Assembly: GCA_043736395.1 (NCBI GenBank)
Contig: JAYTCQ010000373.1
Span: forward strand, 1 to 33,090
Direction: 5' to 3'
Length of the DNA: 33,090 nt
Origin: JAFDVL01 sp043736395
Lineage (GTDB): Bacteria; Acidobacteriota; Blastocatellia; RBC074
Shown: one piece after another, positions 33,069 through 33,090 of the stretch
Layout of the letters: every line of letters begins with the position of its first letter
Numbering within the stretch: position 1 is the first letter of the stretch
Made by a program: the position numbers and the translations under genes
Notes under the pieces: model-generated
Told to the model about the DNA's origin: nothing
Database searches by the model: none
Seen by the model: the letters and a program-made list of their open reading frames with translations, nothing else

Positions 33069-33090
33069 TTGGAGTACGGCTGCTCCGAGC
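33069..33090. repeat. Possible palindrome cut by the window end
   Basis: The final bases GGAGTACGGCTGCTCC form a short dyad (GGAG/CTCC) just after the deacetylase stop. It may be the edge of another palindromic element continuing outside the window. Confidence 0.25.

Overview
This window looks like a chromosomal segment of a Gram-negative (diderm) bacterium, most likely an Acidobacteriota member of the Blastocatellia type. The support is a LptD-type outer-membrane LPS assembly protein, lipoprotein and outer-membrane signals, a paired M16 peptidase system, a cobalamin-dependent acyl-CoA mutase, a PgpH-like HD phosphohydrolase, moderate GC, and many palindromic intergenic repeats. The taxonomic call is inference; there is no rRNA or other marker gene here.

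Layout. The left edge holds the last 29 codons of an IS30-type transposase, followed 8 bp later by a DUF2490 outer-membrane protein gene and a strong bidirectional terminator. A 1280-residue secreted sialidase-like BNR-repeat protein follows on the minus strand, then an approximately 490 bp gene-free leader region. From 14844 down to 5261 the minus strand carries a long co-directional run: histone-deacetylase-like amidohydrolase, large acyl-CoA mutase subunit (with isobutyryl-CoA-mutase-like specificity residues), catalytic M16 peptidase, non-catalytic M16 partner, B12-binding small mutase subunit, ComF-type phosphoribosyltransferase, a divergent MreB-like actin and a monoglyceride-lipase-like hydrolase. 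Two 4-nt ATGA overlaps mark translational coupling.

The centre (14.9-18.9 kb) is a compact regulatory module. A consensus sigma-54 promoter drives a small Ala/Lys-rich lipoprotein gene, next to an NtrC-type sigma-54 activator and its membrane sensor kinase. Next come a short PgpH-like 7TM-HD phosphohydrolase and convergent LptD, both cell-envelope functions. These are followed by a fatty acyl-CoA synthetase and an unrecognised secreted protein with a HELSH zinc-site motif.

The right third carries a PP2C phosphatase with a TM segment and TPRs, an unknown exported protein, a large FtsW/RodA/SpoVE-family protein, MutM, and a plus-strand pair of a GT2 glycosyltransferase and a ChbG/HpnK-type deacetylase. 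PP2C beside RodA resembles the phosphatase-RodA-kinase clusters of Actinobacteria.

A striking global property is that many intergenic gaps are filled by imperfect or perfect palindromes from at least six unrelated sequence families. Some arms run into the ends of genes, and two gave spurious N-terminal extensions (small mutase subunit and MutM). No tRNA, rRNA, CRISPR array, prophage or recognisable defence system was seen.
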